DNA from: Filimonas zeae
Lineage (GTDB): Bacteria > Bacteroidota > Bacteroidia > Chitinophagales > Chitinophagaceae
Reading direction: 5' to 3'
DNA length: 64,000 nt
NCBI RefSeq assembly: GCF_014641615.1
Contig: NZ_BMIB01000004.1
Location: 496,001-560,000 of the forward strand
Every line of letters starts with the position of its first letter. Within the stretch, counting starts at the first letter, position 1. Made by a program: the position numbers and the translations under genes. The notes under the pieces are model-generated. The model searched no databases and was not told the origin of the DNA. It was given only the letters and a program-made list of their open reading frames with translations. Shown piece after piece: positions 9,095 to 17,741 of the stretch.

Positions 9095-12000
9095 ATGAAA
9101 AAGCCCTATATCATTTACCTCCTGTTATTGGTACTGCCCTGCCTGAATGCGGTTATTGCCCATGCCCAGCTGGCGCAATACAATGCCTATAAAGAAAAAA
9201 TATACATACAAACCGATCACGTTATTTATGCACCCGGCAATGAGCTCTATTTTAAAATTTACCTGGTAGAAGCTGCCACACAACTGCCCTCTGTTGTAAG
9301 CAACATAGTATATGCTGATATCATCAGCCCCTCTGGCAACATACTCAAAACCCTGCGCTTGCAGGCAGACAAAGGCAACGCTGCGGGCTCTTACTTTTTT
9401 TCATCAGAAATGCCCGGCGGCATTTACCGGATACGGGCCTATACCCAGTGGATGAAAAATGAGAAAGACCATACCTGGTTTACCAAAGAAATTACCCTGC
9501 AAAAAGTAATCTCGCCCAGGGTACTGATGAAGCTGGATTTTCCTAAAAAAGGATATGGACCCGGAGATACCGTTACTGGCAGCTATGCCATCCGTAATCT
9601 GAATAACCAGCCCATTAAACAGTTTCCGGCAAAGTATGCCGTTACTGTTACAGGAAACACAATAACCACCGGCAAATTTGTTACAGATACCTCGGGCAAA
9701 GCACAACTACAGTTTACCCTGCCAGACACCTTACATACCACAGACGGATTGTTAAACATTACAGTGGTATACGATTCCTATACAGAATCCATCTCCCGCA
9801 GCATTCCTATATCACTGCATAAGATAGACTTGCAGCTGCTACCCGAAGGCGGCACTTTCATCAGCGGCTACCCTGCACGCATTGCCTTTATTGCGGTTAA
9901 TGAGTATGGAAAACCCACCGATGTAAAAGGTGTGGTAAAAGACAGCAAAGGCAATACATGCACACAGCTGGAAAGCTATCACGATGGTATGGGCGCTTTT
10001 TCTTTTACTGCCGGTGCAGATGAACAATACCATGTGGAATTAACAGAGCCTTCAGGTATACATCAGCACTTTGCCTTACCACAGGCCCGCAGAGAAGGCG
10101 TAATGATGCACCTGACCGTGCAGGATAGTGTTGTACGTATACAGCTTACCGCTTCTGCCCCCCAACAGGTTATGCTTTCTGCAGGCAGCAAAAACAAAAC
10201 TGTTTTTACCCGCACGTGTAACCTGCAACCAGGCGAACAATGGGTTAACATACCAGCCAGTATTTTTCAGCCTGGCATTACACGTTTTACCATCAGCACC
10301 TTACAGGGCCTGCCCTTTGCAGAACGTATAGCTTTTCTGCATCCAAACAAACTGCTTAACGTTTATATTACTACCAACAAACAGGAATACAGTCCCAGAG
10401 AAAAAGTAACGCTGTATGTAACCACGCTGGATGAAAACAATACGCCCATCGCCTCTGATTTTTCTTTATCGGTGGTGGATGATAAACTGTGGTCACTGGC
10501 CGATGACAAGCAAGACCATATTATCTCCTGGTTAATGATGAGCAGCGAGTTAAAAGGAAAAATAGAAGAGCCTGCTTTTTACTTTAAGAAAGATGAGCCT
10601 AAAAGCATACCGGCTTTAGACTTTGTGATGCTCACCCATGGTTACCGGTATTTTGATTATTTTGATTCTGTTATGGCGCACGGCAGCACTATGTGGTTGC
10701 CGGAGTATGGGCATGTAGTCAGCGGCACCATTACCGATACCTGTGGCAGGCCGGTTGCCGCCACGGTATATCTGGTTAATCAGGAATACAATAGTTACCG
10801 GAGCAAGATAACTGAACAGCAAACAGGCAACAATGGTATCTTCTTTTTTACCGGCTTACCTTATTCCCGCAGCAACCTGTATCTGATAGCCAAAAGCAGG
10901 AATAAAAAAGAACCCATTAAAATAATGTTAGAGCAACAGCATTTTGCCAATAGTTCAGGATACACCCGCTTACTGGAGAGCAGACTTAAAAACGAGTTGC
11001 CTGTGCGCGCCGATAACCAGGAAAATAAAACCAGCCCCCGCCCTGTTATAGCATCGGACAAACAGCCACCGCAGATAGAAGCTTTGCCCACAAACAGCAA
11101 TGCTTTACATGATGTGGTAGTAGTAGGTTATGGCGTTAACACTAACAGGCATGTATTGGGCAGCGTAACCAGCATTTCAGCAAGAGAGTTTGATATTTCC
11201 AGCCCACTCTCCACATCGCTGTCAGGGAGAGTATCCGGCATAGTTGTTCAGAATAATACTACAGTAAACCCATCGCCCCAGCTTACCATTCGCGGAATGG
11301 CTTCTGTAACAGGTAATAATGAGCCATTATGGGTAGTAGATGGCGTTCCGCTGGAAAAGCCGCTGCAAAATTTCAATATCGCTTCTATTACCAATGTAAC
11401 AGTTATAAAAGAAGCGGCAGCTACGGCAATATATGGCTACAGAGCCATGAACGGCGTAGTGCTGGTTACCACATTAAATGGTTTTGGCTACCACCGTAAT
11501 CACATACGGCTAAGCCGCAAACAATACAATTACACCACAGCCTCTGTTTCGCCGCAGCAATCTTTTGACGAAACACGTCAGTTTTACGTCCCCTACTATA
11601 GCTCTACCCAAACCCAACTGAAAACTGATTTTCGCGAAACCATTTACTGGAACCCGATAGTACAAACAGACAGCTGTGGCGAAGCTGTGGTTACCTTTTA
11701 CAACTCAGATGCCACTACCACCTTCAGGGCAATAGCTGAAGGCATAGGCAGCAACGGCCGCGCCGGGCGTGCAGAAGCAACTTACACAGCCAAACCGCCG
11801 GTAAGCATAGACGCTAAAATACCGCCTTACCTAAGCACGGGCGATACTGCTTATATTCCATTGAACATAAAAAACAACCGGAAAGATACTTTTCTGGCCA
11901 CGGTTCAGATAATACTTCCGGCAGCTTTACAAACCGGCTGGTTTGATAAACGTGTATACCTGTTACCAGACAGTTCTACACAGATATTAATTCCGCTTAC

Positions 12001-13612
12001 TGCCACCCGTGCTATCAAAAGCCGTATTGATATTACTGTAAACAACTACAGAGATACCTCTACCCTGGAACTTCCGGTTACAGCACTGGAAAAAGGCTAT
12101 CCGGTAAGCACCGTTATTTCCGGCAAAAGCAATGTTCAAAAAACATTCCGCATCAACACACCTGCACCAGGCTCACTGCACGCACGTCTGTTTCTGTTTC
12201 AGAATCTGGAAAGCCAGTTGCTGGATGGGCTGGAATCTATGCTGGCAGAACCGCATGGCTGCTTTGAACAAACTTCCTCTGCCACTTACCCCAACCTGTA
12301 TATACTAAAATACCTGAAAGCAACAGGCAAGGCAAGCCCCGGACTGGAAGCCCGCGCATTAAAATATCTCCGCCAGGGCTACGAAAAGCTCATCAGCTAC
12401 GAAACGCGTGAAAATGGCTTTGAATGGTTTGGCAATACGCCCGCTTCAGAAACCTTAACTGCTTACGGCTTAATGGAATTTACCGATATGCAGGAGTACG
12501 TGGAAGTAGATAAAAAAATGCTGGCCCGTACCAAAGCCTTTTTAATGGGCCGCAGAAACCGCAAAGGCGGGTTTACCATTAAACACAATCAGTTCCACTC
12601 CGTACCGGAAGATGTTTCCAGCCTGTACATAGTATACGCCCTTACACAGGCAGGTATAGGCAACGAAATACAACCGGAATACCAGGCCGCCGCAGCCACT
12701 GCACTGGCAAGTAACGATACCTACCAGACAGCCATGATGGCGCTGGCGGCAAGCAGCATGAAGGATACTGCCACTTATAACAAACTGATGAACGTGCTTC
12801 CGGACACCTGGGTTAAGCCTCATTCCAGCTTTGTGTATTCCAGAGGCACATCTTCCAGAGTAGAAGCTGCTGCCTTATATGCACTGGCACTGGCCAGGGC
12901 TCCCCAACCCAACCTTACCGCTATGTCGCAACAGATGGAAATATTACTGGCCGGTAAAAATTACTTTGGCTACGGCTCTACGCAGGCAACGGTACTGGCA
13001 CTGAAAGCCATTATGGCATATACTATGGAATTGAACAAATCAGCCACGCAATCAACAGTAACCTTTCAGCTAAACAACCACACTATTCAGCCAGACACTG
13101 CACTGGACTCGCTGGTGAAGAATGGCGACAACCAGCTGTTTGTGCAATACAGTAAAGAACAGGATGCACTGCCTTATAACCTTAAAGTAAACTATTTCTC
13201 TCTGCAGCCGCCTAACAGCCCTTCGGCAGAAATACGCATGAAAACACAACTCCAATCGCGCCGTGCCCGTGTAGGAGAAACCGTACGTCTGGACATAAGT
13301 GTAACCAACACAAAGGATATTTACCAGCCTATGACCATAGCTAAAGTAGGCATACCTGCCGGCCTTACTCTACAACCCTGGCAGTTAAAAGAACTGACAG
13401 AACGGAAACAGGTGGCGTATTATGAAATATTTGACAACTATCTGGTGCTGTACTGGATGGGTTTTGCAGATTACGAAACAAAGAAAATAAGTCTGGATTT
13501 AAAAGCAGAGATACCAGGTAACTATACAGGAAGAGCCGGCAATACTTATCTCTATTATACACCTGAATTTCAATACTGGAATGAAGGATTAAGATGTACC
13601 ATTCTACCCTAA
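9095..13612 (+). CDS. Alpha-2-macroglobulin-like protein with embedded CarboxypepD_reg and TonB receptor plug domains
   Basis: About 1505 residues from ATG 9095, with a signal peptide ending near AHAQ. Layout: MG2-like domains from about residue 30 (YIQTDHVIYAPGNELYFKIY, GGIYRIRAYTQWM); a CarboxypepD_reg domain at about 538-612 (GTITDTCGRPVAATVYLV); a SusC plug at about 673-798 (DVVVVGYGVN, QLTIRGMASV, PLWVVDGVPLE, KEAAATAIYGYRAMNGVVLV); an A2M domain beginning near RETIYWNPIVQTDS; a thioester domain with PHGCFEQ (Cys about 1056); and a C-terminal receptor-binding-like fold. A2M proteins trap or bind attacking proteases through a reactive thioester. The plug matches what the upstream barrel lacks. 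I infer that the pair forms one outer-membrane complex. The function of the combination is unknown to me. Confidence 0.88.
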   Translation: MKKPYIIYLLLLVLPCLNAVIAHAQLAQYNAYKEKIYIQTDHVIYAPGNELYFKIYLVEAATQLPSVVSNIVYADIISPSGNILKTLRLQADKGNAAGSYFFSSEMPGGIYRIRAYTQWMKNEKDHTWFTKEITLQKVISPRVLMKLDFPKKGYGPGDTVTGSYAIRNLNNQPIKQFPAKYAVTVTGNTITTGKFVTDTSGKAQLQFTLPDTLHTTDGLLNITVVYDSYTESISRSIPISLHKIDLQLLPEGGTFISGYPARIAFIAVNEYGKPTDVKGVVKDSKGNTCTQLESYHDGMGAFSFTAGADEQYHVELTEPSGIHQHFALPQARREGVMMHLTVQDSVVRIQLTASAPQQVMLSAGSKNKTVFTRTCNLQPGEQWVNIPASIFQPGITRFTISTLQGLPFAERIAFLHPNKLLNVYITTNKQEYSPREKVTLYVTTLDENNTPIASDFSLSVVDDKLWSLADDKQDHIISWLMMSSELKGKIEEPAFYFKKDEPKSIPALDFVMLTHGYRYFDYFDSVMAHGSTMWLPEYGHVVSGTITDTCGRPVAATVYLVNQEYNSYRSKITEQQTGNNGIFFFTGLPYSRSNLYLIAKSRNKKEPIKIMLEQQHFANSSGYTRLLESRLKNELPVRADNQENKTSPRPVIASDKQPPQIEALPTNSNALHDVVVVGYGVNTNRHVLGSVTSISAREFDISSPLSTSLSGRVSGIVVQNNTTVNPSPQLTIRGMASVTGNNEPLWVVDGVPLEKPLQNFNIASITNVTVIKEAAATAIYGYRAMNGVVLVTTLNGFGYHRNHIRLSRKQYNYTTASVSPQQSFDETRQFYVPYYSSTQTQLKTDFRETIYWNPIVQTDSCGEAVVTFYNSDATTTFRAIAEGIGSNGRAGRAEATYTAKPPVSIDAKIPPYLSTGDTAYIPLNIKNNRKDTFLATVQIILPAALQTGWFDKRVYLLPDSSTQILIPLTATRAIKSRIDITVNNYRDTSTLELPVTALEKGYPVSTVISGKSNVQKTFRINTPAPGSLHARLFLFQNLESQLLDGLESMLAEPHGCFEQTSSATYPNLYILKYLKATGKASPGLEARALKYLRQGYEKLISYETRENGFEWFGNTPASETLTAYGLMEFTDMQEYVEVDKKMLARTKAFLMGRRNRKGGFTIKHNQFHSVPEDVSSLYIVYALTQAGIGNEIQPEYQAAAATALASNDTYQTAMMALAASSMKDTATYNKLMNVLPDTWVKPHSSFVYSRGTSSRVEAAALYALALARAPQPNLTAMSQQMEILLAGKNYFGYGSTQATVLALKAIMAYTMELNKSATQSTVTFQLNNHTIQPDTALDSLVKNGDNQLFVQYSKEQDALPYNLKVNYFSLQPPNSPSAEIRMKTQLQSRRARVGETVRLDISVTNTKDIYQPMTIAKVGIPAGLTLQPWQLKELTERKQVAYYEIFDNYLVLYWMGFADYETKKISLDLKAEIPGNYTGRAGNTYLYYTPEFQYWNEGLRCTILP

Positions 13613-13641
13613 ACCCTATAGCCCTTACCCGAGCAATTAAA

Positions 13642-13671
13642 AGCCCCTGTTTCCTTTGGAAATAAGGGGCT
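13642..13671. terminator. Inverted repeat after the A2M gene, possible terminator
   Basis: Arms AGCCCCT-G-TTTCC and GGAAA-TA-AGGGGCT with a 3-base loop lie 30 bp past the A2M stop. On the plus strand no T-run follows; on the minus strand a TTTT follows. It may stabilise or end the A2M transcript before the kinase gene. The direction of any termination is uncertain. Confidence 0.5.
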
Positions 13672-13832
13672 GCATCGGGGGTTAGATGAGCATTCTTTAG
13701 CAACAGGTCAGCTCCATTGTGTACCAATACTTTCACAAACTGACAATTGACAGTCCGGGAATCAGCGACTACAACAGCCCCAAAACATATTTTGCGTACT
13801 TTTATATCGCCTCTGCAAAAGCAGCTACAGAC

Positions 13833-16367
13833 ATGACTATCTATACTCCAACAATCCTTTTAGCCTTGCTGCTACTGGCTACAAACAGTCTGCATTCACA
13901 AAACACTCCTGCACAATTAGCTGTAAAAAAAGAAAAAGAAACCAACGCATCCGAACTGCTTCATAAAATAACCCAGCCTATACACGACACCGACCGCATA
14001 AAACTGGCCATTAAAGCATGCCATGTCTATTGGGCAGAACGATTTGCCAACGCAAACAAACTGGACAGCTGCATGCGTTGGGCAGAGTTTGCACATCACC
14101 TGAGCATTAAAAGCAACTACCCCGAAGGCAGCAACGAAGCCGTTTTTATGAAGCTGAAGATAAGCCTGGACAGAAAAGATATTGTATTGGCCCGGAAAAT
14201 CGCTCAGCCAACCTACGGCGAATTACGTGTTAAACTGCTAATGGCTATTGCCGAATACTATGTGTATGATTTTGATATCACCGACAAGCCATCTCCCCAG
14301 GCACTTCCTTTGATACTGGAAGCAAAAGCTATCAGCGAAAAAATCAGGTCTGACCGGTGGTGGAAGGAATGCCCGGTTTTACTCGGGAAATATTATTTCA
14401 ACCAAAATGACATTATCAACGGAAAGAACGCCTTCCGCGAAGCCACTGCCAGATACCATGAGGCCGCAGACTATGCTACAGAGGCCTGGTATTGGTGGCA
14501 GCTGGGCCAGTACCTGCCTGAAAACGACAGTACGGTTCAGGACATACGCCACGCACTTTATAGGGCCACTGAAGGCTATGCAAAAGCGAATGATAAAAAA
14601 AACTTCGCCCTAAGCCTGAGAGACCTTGCCTTTGTTAACAGGGTGTACAGCTATTACGATATAGCAGAAAAACAATACCAGCAGGTGATGCAGGTGTTTG
14701 AAGCTATCGGGGAAAAAATATCACCCTACACTTACATTCAACTGGGTATGCTTTACGAAGCTACCGGACAATACAACCAGGCGCTACTCTATACTTTCAA
14801 AGCGCTCAACAATCCTGATATTGATGATGCAAAAAAAACGCTGGGCCATGAAACGCTGGGGTTAATATATGAAAGATTGAAAGATTACACCAACAGCGAG
14901 AAGCATTACCAGCAGGCACTTGCTTATTTATCTCCGGAACGGAAATCAGTACGTTTCCGCTATACCAGAAGTATTGCATGGGCCATGATGAGCAGTGGAG
15001 ATGCCAACGGCGCATTAAAGTATTTATCCGCATACGTTAAAAAACACCCGCCGGAGCTGGTAAAAGACAAGCAACAACTGGCCTGCACTTTCGGTCAGTT
15101 TTACGAGGCATTAAAACAGTATGACAAGGCAGAGCAATATTATATTGAAATGCTAAGGCTGCACCCCCTTGTTCACCAGGAAATAGAAAACTTCCGCAAC
15201 TTTGGCGTTAGCAGACTTACCGCTAACGCTGCCTTCTATACTATAGGAAGTTTTTATACAAAAAGGGGGCGCTACAAAGAGGGCAATATGTATCTGAAAA
15301 AAGCATTGCAGAGTCATCGTTTTCTTGATGCTGGCCTGGAACAGGACATCCATTACCTGCTGTTCAAATCAGACTCAGCATTGGGCAACTACGTTGCGGC
15401 CATTAACAGCCTTAACCTGCATAGAAAAATATATGATTCCATCAACAGTATTCAAAGAACCAGGCAGATTAACGAGCTGAATGTGCAATATGAAAGCGAA
15501 CAAAGAAAAAAAGACATCACGCTGTTAGAAAACCAGAAAATAATACAACGGGCGGCGCTGCAAAGAGAAGCTACCATCAGAAATATTGTAGTCTCCGGCG
15601 CCATTGCTTTGCTGCTGTTAGCCTCCTTTACATACAAAGCCTATCGCAGCAAGAAAAAGAGCAATGCGTTGCTACACGCTCAACGGAAGGAGATAGATAC
15701 TCAAAACCAGGCACTACAAAGTCTGCTGGTGCAAAAAGAACAACTGCTTACCGATAAGGAGTGGCTGCTGAAAGAAGTGCATCATCGCGTAAAAAACAAT
15801 CTTCAGATAGTAATGAGTTTGTTGAGTTCACAATCTCTTTACCTGAAAAGTGCAGATGCTATGGAAGCTATTCTGGCTAGTGAAAACAGAATAAAATCCA
15901 TATCACTCATTCACCAGAAACTGTATACCGGCGATAATTTATCCAGCATTCACCTGCCTGAGTATGTGACCGATCTGTTAGACAATCTGATGGATGCTTT
16001 TGATACCAGAACCCAAAAAATTCAATTTATACAGCAGGTGGATGACATTTACGTTGATTCTGAGCAGGCAGTGCCTCTGGGGCTGATATTAAATGAGGCT
16101 GTTACCAATGCCATCAAACATGCTTTTACCGCCCACGGGGGAAAGATTCTGGTTTCTCTGCGGCAAAACAGCACTGCTATAGCGCTTTCTATCAGCGATA
16201 ACGGAAAAGGCCTTCCGGCTGATTTCGATATACACGCCGCCAATTCGCAGGGCATGGAAATGATACAGGGGTTAACCGCGCAGCTGAAAGGAACCTTTAC
16301 CATCAGTAATGTAGCAGGCACTTTCATTCTTATCACCTTTCCGCTTTTACCCGGTTTTACAGCATAA
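13833..16367 (+). CDS. TPR-containing sensor histidine kinase, HisKA_2 type
   Basis: About 844 residues from ATG 13833, chosen because a signal peptide (TPTILLALLLLATNSLHSQ) begins there; the longer frame from 13719 adds no recognised domain. The periplasmic part (about 50-540) is built of tetratricopeptide repeats, e.g. YIQLGMLYEATGQYNQALLY and YEALKQYDKAEQYYIEML. A coiled-coil stretch and one membrane helix (about 583-602) follow. The kinase core has the HisKA_2 phospho-acceptor motif KEVHHRVKNNLQIV (His near 650) and an ATPase with NEAVTNAIKHAF and ISDNGKGLPADF. No receiver domain or obvious partner regulator of matching type is adjacent. It converges on a small AraC gene and overlaps its 3' end by 11 bp. 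Confidence 0.9.
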   Translation: MTIYTPTILLALLLLATNSLHSQNTPAQLAVKKEKETNASELLHKITQPIHDTDRIKLAIKACHVYWAERFANANKLDSCMRWAEFAHHLSIKSNYPEGSNEAVFMKLKISLDRKDIVLARKIAQPTYGELRVKLLMAIAEYYVYDFDITDKPSPQALPLILEAKAISEKIRSDRWWKECPVLLGKYYFNQNDIINGKNAFREATARYHEAADYATEAWYWWQLGQYLPENDSTVQDIRHALYRATEGYAKANDKKNFALSLRDLAFVNRVYSYYDIAEKQYQQVMQVFEAIGEKISPYTYIQLGMLYEATGQYNQALLYTFKALNNPDIDDAKKTLGHETLGLIYERLKDYTNSEKHYQQALAYLSPERKSVRFRYTRSIAWAMMSSGDANGALKYLSAYVKKHPPELVKDKQQLACTFGQFYEALKQYDKAEQYYIEMLRLHPLVHQEIENFRNFGVSRLTANAAFYTIGSFYTKRGRYKEGNMYLKKALQSHRFLDAGLEQDIHYLLFKSDSALGNYVAAINSLNLHRKIYDSINSIQRTRQINELNVQYESEQRKKDITLLENQKIIQRAALQREATIRNIVVSGAIALLLLASFTYKAYRSKKKSNALLHAQRKEIDTQNQALQSLLVQKEQLLTDKEWLLKEVHHRVKNNLQIVMSLLSSQSLYLKSADAMEAILASENRIKSISLIHQKLYTGDNLSSIHLPEYVTDLLDNLMDAFDTRTQKIQFIQQVDDIYVDSEQAVPLGLILNEAVTNAIKHAFTAHGGKILVSLRQNSTAIALSISDNGKGLPADFDIHAANSQGMEMIQGLTAQLKGTFTISNVAGTFILITFPLLPGFTA

Positions 16368-16767
16368 GGCACGGCTCCTGCTGTAACTGCACGTACACAT
16401 CACTCATTACAGGTTCATTTTTGCGTACCCATTCCCGCGGCGGCACACCATGAATTTTTCTGAAGTCGTTACTAAAATTGGCCAGTTTGTTCCGGTAGCC
16501 ACAAATAACTGCCACCTGCTGCACCGAATGTTCGCCTTCCGCTAAATAAGCTGCTGCTTTTTCTAATCGCTTGCGCATCTGGTATTGCACAATGGTTACA
16601 CCCACTATTTCCCGGAAAGCGGCACGGATCATATTGGTTCCTACCGAGGTTTCGTTTAGCAGATCAGGTATTCTGTTCCTTTTTAACGGGCAGGCATCTA
16701 TCTGTTGTTTCAACATCCAGACAGCGTTTACTACAAACTTTGAGTAACATTTGGGGGATTGAGACAT
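16357..16767 (-). CDS. Small AraC-type transcription regulator (DNA-binding domain only)
   Basis: A 136-residue protein that is almost entirely an AraC/XylS double helix-turn-helix: LLNETSVGTNMIRAAFRE (first HTH) and VQQVAVICGYRNKLANFSNDFRKIHGVPPREW (second HTH with the signature; residues here span two helices). There is no ligand-binding or receiver domain, so it resembles the short Bacteroidota AraC proteins. Its 3' end overlaps the end of the histidine kinase on the other strand. The target is unknown. Confidence 0.85.
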   Translation of the reverse strand: MSQSPKCYSKFVVNAVWMLKQQIDACPLKRNRIPDLLNETSVGTNMIRAAFREIVGVTIVQYQMRKRLEKAAAYLAEGEHSVQQVAVICGYRNKLANFSNDFRKIHGVPPREWVRKNEPVMSDVYVQLQQEPCLML

Positions 16768-16878
16768 ATAGCACTTCGTTAGTTTTCAACAACTTTAAAC
16801 CCGGCCCAAACCTAGCAGATACCTGTGGCAATCAGGTTCAATTTTAGTGCATATAGTACTAATTTTTGGTCGTTCCCA

Positions 16879-17235
16879 CTAAAAACAGCTTACTAAACGC
16901 AGCCAGGGTTGCCTTTTAATAATGATAGACAAATACACCTGTTCGTCAGAGTCCGTTTGTTCCCCAACAATATATATAATGCCATACTTACCCTCCGGCG
17001 TTTTAAAATAAATCATGTTAGCTGCCTCTATGCGCTTTGCAATGGCCTTTTGATTAATGTTTTGCAGTTTCGCAGCATCCTCTATTTTAGAACCGGTATT
17101 GGTAGCCGTGTAAAAATTAGTAGCATTGGTGGCAACCGGCGCCGAAAACAAAGTTTCTCTTTTAGCCCACCTGCTGATATCGTAAGGTGCAAACGGTAGC
17201 GCATCGGCTGATAAGGATTTGCATGTCAGGGGTAA
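16879..17235 (-). pseudogene. Orphan C-terminal fragment of an unrecognised surface protein
   Basis: The frame is open for about 118 codons in the same phase as, and immediately after, the TAG of the susD remnant, but has no ATG (only a TTG at 17151). The readable part includes LPFAPYDISRWAKRETLF, a helix with QNINQKAIAKRIEAANMIYF and a strand-rich KTPEGKYGIIYIVGEQ. It looks like the tail of a larger Bacteroidota secreted protein left by a deletion, not an intact small gene. I do not recognise the family with certainty. An alternative is a short gene using TTG. Confidence 0.5.
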
Positions 17236-17736
17236 CTACATTGGATCAAAGGTGCCTCCCTCCCAACCGGCTGTCTGATCCAGCAGGGGAGATGAATTGA
17301 GGAAAATGCTGTTGATGGGCATAAAATAATAGTTCTGTGGAAAAGCAAAGTTTCCGTTATTCACTGGTGCCGAGTAGGTATGTGGCAGACGGAAGAATTT
17401 CTTAAGGGAGGTAGTATTGCTCCAGTTCAACGTATCTCTGATACACAGGGTGGGGGCAAGCCCCAGAGTATTCACACCAAACGGCTTTTCCAGCGAATCT
17501 CTGAGTTTAGTTGCCGGTGCATCCAGAAACTGCCACTGCACCATCTGCTCAATAGTACCTGTAAGCTTGTGCATCCTTCTTGTTCTACGGAGGTCTTCAT
17601 TTCTTTTACCTTCAAAAGCCAGCTCCACCATACGCTCATTCATAATTAACCCGCGCATCTCTTCTTTAGAGTTGGCCAATGCCAGCCCGTAATCCTGGCT
17701 ACCCTGTACAATAGTCCGTTTATACAGACTGGTTTT
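17236..17736 (-). pseudogene. Remnant of a SusD/RagB lipoprotein gene (C-terminal third)
   Basis: An open frame of about 166 codons without a proper start, bounded upstream by a TGA at 17737-17739. It encodes the typical SusD C-terminus: GLIMNERMVELAFEGKRNED followed by LRRTRRMHKLTG, then YYFMPINSIFLNSSPLLDQ and TAGWEGGTFDP. A complete SusD is about 500-600 residues with a lipoprotein signal; both the N-terminal two-thirds and the susC partner are missing. The remnant abuts the sensor kinase gene (ends 17742), which suggests a deletion that removed a PUL once controlled by that two-component system. Function is presumably lost. Confidence 0.78.
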
Positions 17737-17741
17737 TCATT

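Noticed and set aside
16879..17736. The susD remnant and orphan tail as one gene with stop-codon readthrough
   Set aside because: The susD part ends at a typical SusD C-terminus, so the following same-frame stretch is more likely chance joining after a deletion; neither part has a proper start.
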